Below, one piece after another: positions 15,501 to 16,840 of a stretch of 16,840 nucleotides of DNA (its first letter is position 1; each line of letters starts with the position of its first letter). The DNA is taken from contig URAN01000065.1 in the NCBI GenBank assembly GCA_900545865.1, positions 1 through 16,840 of the forward strand, in the 5' to 3' direction. This DNA comes from an uncultured Eubacteriales bacterium (GTDB lineage Bacteria > Bacillota > Clostridia > Monoglobales > Monoglobaceae). Position numbers and translations under genes: made by a program. Under the pieces are notes generated by a model. The model saw only the letters and a list, made by a program, of their open reading frames with translations, ran no database searches and had not been told where the DNA came from.

Positions 15501-15533
15501 AACCGCGCAGAAATGTGCGGTTAATTTATTTTT
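15501..15533 (+). terminator. GNRA-capped hairpin with T-rich tail in the amidoligase leader (attenuator-like)
   Basis: AACCGCGCA and TGTGCGGTT form a 9-bp stem (one G-U) capped by a GAAA tetraloop, followed by AATTTATTTTT and, 1 base later, the CGGAGGA SD. The shape is that of an intrinsic terminator placed inside the leader. It could end upstream transcripts or act as an attenuator controlling the amidoligase and amidotransferase genes. Confidence 0.6.
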
Positions 15534-15548
15534 CGGAGGATATACAAA

Positions 15549-16673
15549 ATGAGAGAAAACGAAGAACAAACCTATACCTGTTCCGAATGCGGAGCGGTGG
15601 TTAACGAGGAAAACCTACACACATTCGATGAACACGTGTTATGTGATGAGTGCTTGGAGCGGCTGACGGTGACTTGCGATAACTGCGGTCGGCGGATTTG
15701 GCGAACAGATGCCGAATGCGACAGCTATACAGCACTGTGTTCGCATTGCTATGAGTATCACTACACAAGCTGTGAACATTGCGGAAGGCTGATTGAGTGC
15801 GACAGCGCAAACTATGATGAAGATGATGATTTTCCGTACTGTGACGAGTGTTACCGTGAAATACAAGAATCTGCTATTAAGCCATATAACTATAAACCCG
15901 AACCGATATTTTACGGCTCGGGTGATTTGTTTTATGGGGTAGAGCTTGAAATTGACAAAGGCGGCGAACGGAGCGACTATGCCGAAACGATTTTGAATGT
16001 TGCGAACAAGGATAACAATTATCTTTATGCAAAGCACGACGGGTCAATCGATGACGGTTTTGAAATCGTTTCACATCCTATGACACTTGAATATCATACC
16101 AACTCTATAAATTGGTCGGATGTTATGGAAATGGCATTGTCGCTCGGCTATCGTTCGCATCAAACCTATACTTGCGGATTACACGTTCACGTCAACAGAA
16201 ATGCGTTCGGAAAAGATTATGACACACAAGAGGACGCTATTTCCCGAATCGTTCACTTTGTGGAAATGCATTGGAATGAACTGCTTAAATTTTCACGCCG
16301 AACCGAGGCAAATATGAATCGTTGGGCGAGTCGTTACGGAATATCGAACACCGCAAAAGATACCTACAAAAATGCAAAGGCAAAACATTGCGGCAGATAT
16401 GTTGCCGTCAATCTCGAAAACTATGCAACGATTGAATTTAGATTATTCCGCGGCACGCTTAAATACAAAACATTTCTTGCAACACTGCAACTTGTGGACG
16501 AGATTTGCAATCTTGCGTTAAATCTTTCCGATAAGGAATTGGAAAGTATGTCTTGGTCTGATTTTGTTGGGCAGATTAATTCCGACAAATCCGAATTAAT
16601 CGAATATTTAAAGGCAAAACGTTTGTACATCAACGAACCTGTTGATATTTCATTAGAAACGGAGGTTGAATGA
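15549..16673 (+). CDS. Zinc-ribbon amidoligase family protein (COOH-NH2 ligase)
   Basis: Cytoplasmic 374-residue protein. The N-terminus carries three zinc ribbons, each a CxxC pair followed by a second pair: C11/C14 with C32/C35, C43/C46 with C64/C67, and C75/C78 with C98/C101. From about residue 120 it shows the amidoligase core, a glutamine synthetase-like ligase fold: FYGVELEID (E132, E134), KHDGS (162-166) with EIVSHPM (172-178), CGLHVHVNR (209-217) and RYVAVN (283-288) with TIEFRLFRGTLK (294-305). These match the metal/ATP-binding and substrate-shell motifs of the family, which joins amines to carboxylates at ATP cost. GGAGG stands 9 bases before the ATG. A class II glutamine amidotransferase starts 1 base after its stop, a pairing known for the family and consistent with an ammonia supply. 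The substrate is unknown. Confidence 0.9.
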   Translation: MRENEEQTYTCSECGAVVNEENLHTFDEHVLCDECLERLTVTCDNCGRRIWRTDAECDSYTALCSHCYEYHYTSCEHCGRLIECDSANYDEDDDFPYCDECYREIQESAIKPYNYKPEPIFYGSGDLFYGVELEIDKGGERSDYAETILNVANKDNNYLYAKHDGSIDDGFEIVSHPMTLEYHTNSINWSDVMEMALSLGYRSHQTYTCGLHVHVNRNAFGKDYDTQEDAISRIVHFVEMHWNELLKFSRRTEANMNRWASRYGISNTAKDTYKNAKAKHCGRYVAVNLENYATIEFRLFRGTLKYKTFLATLQLVDEICNLALNLSDKELESMSWSDFVGQINSDKSELIEYLKAKRLYINEPVDISLETEVE

Positions 16674-16674
16674 T

Positions 16675-16840
16675 ATGTGCGGATTATTCGGATTTTTACA
16701 CTATGGCAGGAACAAGATAAAGAATTTAAGCTACATAACAAACGTACTCGCCGAGGAAGCGGCTGTTCGAGGGACGGATGCAACGGGAATTGCATACAAC
16801 CTAAAAGGAAAACTGTGCATTGACAAAAACTCAAAATCTG
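16675..16840 (+). CDS. Class II glutamine amidotransferase (partial, runs off the window)
   Basis: The first 55 residues of an Ntn-type glutamine amidotransferase, continuing past the right edge. The protein starts MCGLFGFLHYG, so Cys2 becomes the N-terminal nucleophile after removal of Met1. AAVRGTDATGIAYN at residues 31-44 is the glutamine-site RG-x-D-x-TG motif. GGAGG (16661-16665) inside the end of the amidoligase gene lies 9 bases upstream of the ATG, and the two genes are separated by one base, implying co-translation. It should hydrolyse glutamine to glutamate and ammonia for the amidoligase or for a synthetase domain of its own further on. It cannot be told here whether it is a stand-alone glutaminase or carries an extra domain. 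Confidence 0.88.
   Translation, partial: MCGLFGFLHYGRNKIKNLSYITNVLAEEAAVRGTDATGIAYNLKGKLCIDKNSKS

Larger units (their letters stand above)
15168..15548. promoter_or_regulatory. Repeat-rich intergenic region upstream of the amidoligase
   Basis: This 381-base gap has no convincing gene. From left to right it holds a possible insertion-sequence end (15216-15245), a TATAAT box at 15268-15273 overlapping a perfect AT palindrome (15272-15289), a long imperfect inverted repeat (15354-15375 with 15435-15456) flanking an AT-only stretch with further TATAAT boxes at 15375 and 15404, and a GNRA hairpin just before the amidoligase SD (15501-15522). Its density of symmetry suggests regulation or a replication or mobilisation function. 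Confidence 0.6.

Noticed and set aside
1..16840. CRISPR arrays, tRNA or rRNA genes
   Set aside because: No regularly spaced direct repeats, tRNA-like cloverleaf with GTTCGAAT-type arm, or rRNA core sequences were recognised on reading both strands.

Overview
The window looks like a chromosomal segment from a Bacillota (Clostridia-type) gut or rumen bacterium. This rests on strong AGGAGG-type ribosome binding sites, sigma-A promoters with TGnTATAAT extended -10 boxes, Gram-positive signal peptides, and protein families typical of uncultured gut Clostridia (AraC-type regulators beside secreted clan GH-A hydrolases, DUF3990/DUF3791 cassettes, amidoligases). The taxonomic call is inference. I see no rRNA, tRNA or CRISPR array.

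Left part (1-12777): a divergent carbohydrate locus around a regulatory gap at 9315-9672. Leftward, three exported proteins form an apparent operon: a large non-catalytic lectin-like/Ig-like modular protein (9314-6249), a clan GH-A glycoside hydrolase (6184-3467) and a second, related hydrolase ending in a CBM9-like module (3383-57). Hairpins sit in both spacers. Rightward, a cupin/AraC regulator, an EamA-type ten-helix transporter and a cytoplasmic glycosidase-like TIM-barrel protein form a tight operon. The simplest reading is an inducible glycan-degradation system: binding and cutting outside, a transporter in the membrane, a further enzyme inside, and AraC as sensor. No ABC, PTS or Sus-like importer is present.

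Middle (12778-13933): a worn region with a probable terminator, a frameshifted fragment resembling a zinc-ribbon transposase on the minus strand, an AraC regulator reduced to its DNA-binding half but with its own promoter and SD, a palindrome resembling an IS200/IS605 end, and a good terminator.

Right part (13934-16840): visibly more AT-rich accessory DNA. A four-gene cassette behind a near-consensus promoter contains a DUF3990 protein (ADP-ribosyltransferase-like), a DUF3791 protein and two further small proteins, and looks like a toxin-antitoxin or NAD-dependent modification module. After a 381-base gap rich in inverted repeats come an amidoligase with three zinc ribbons and, 1 base after its stop codon, the start of a class II glutamine amidotransferase cut by the window edge. 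That pair predicts a system that releases ammonia from glutamine and forms amide or isopeptide bonds on an unknown peptide or metabolite. It is the most novel part of the window.
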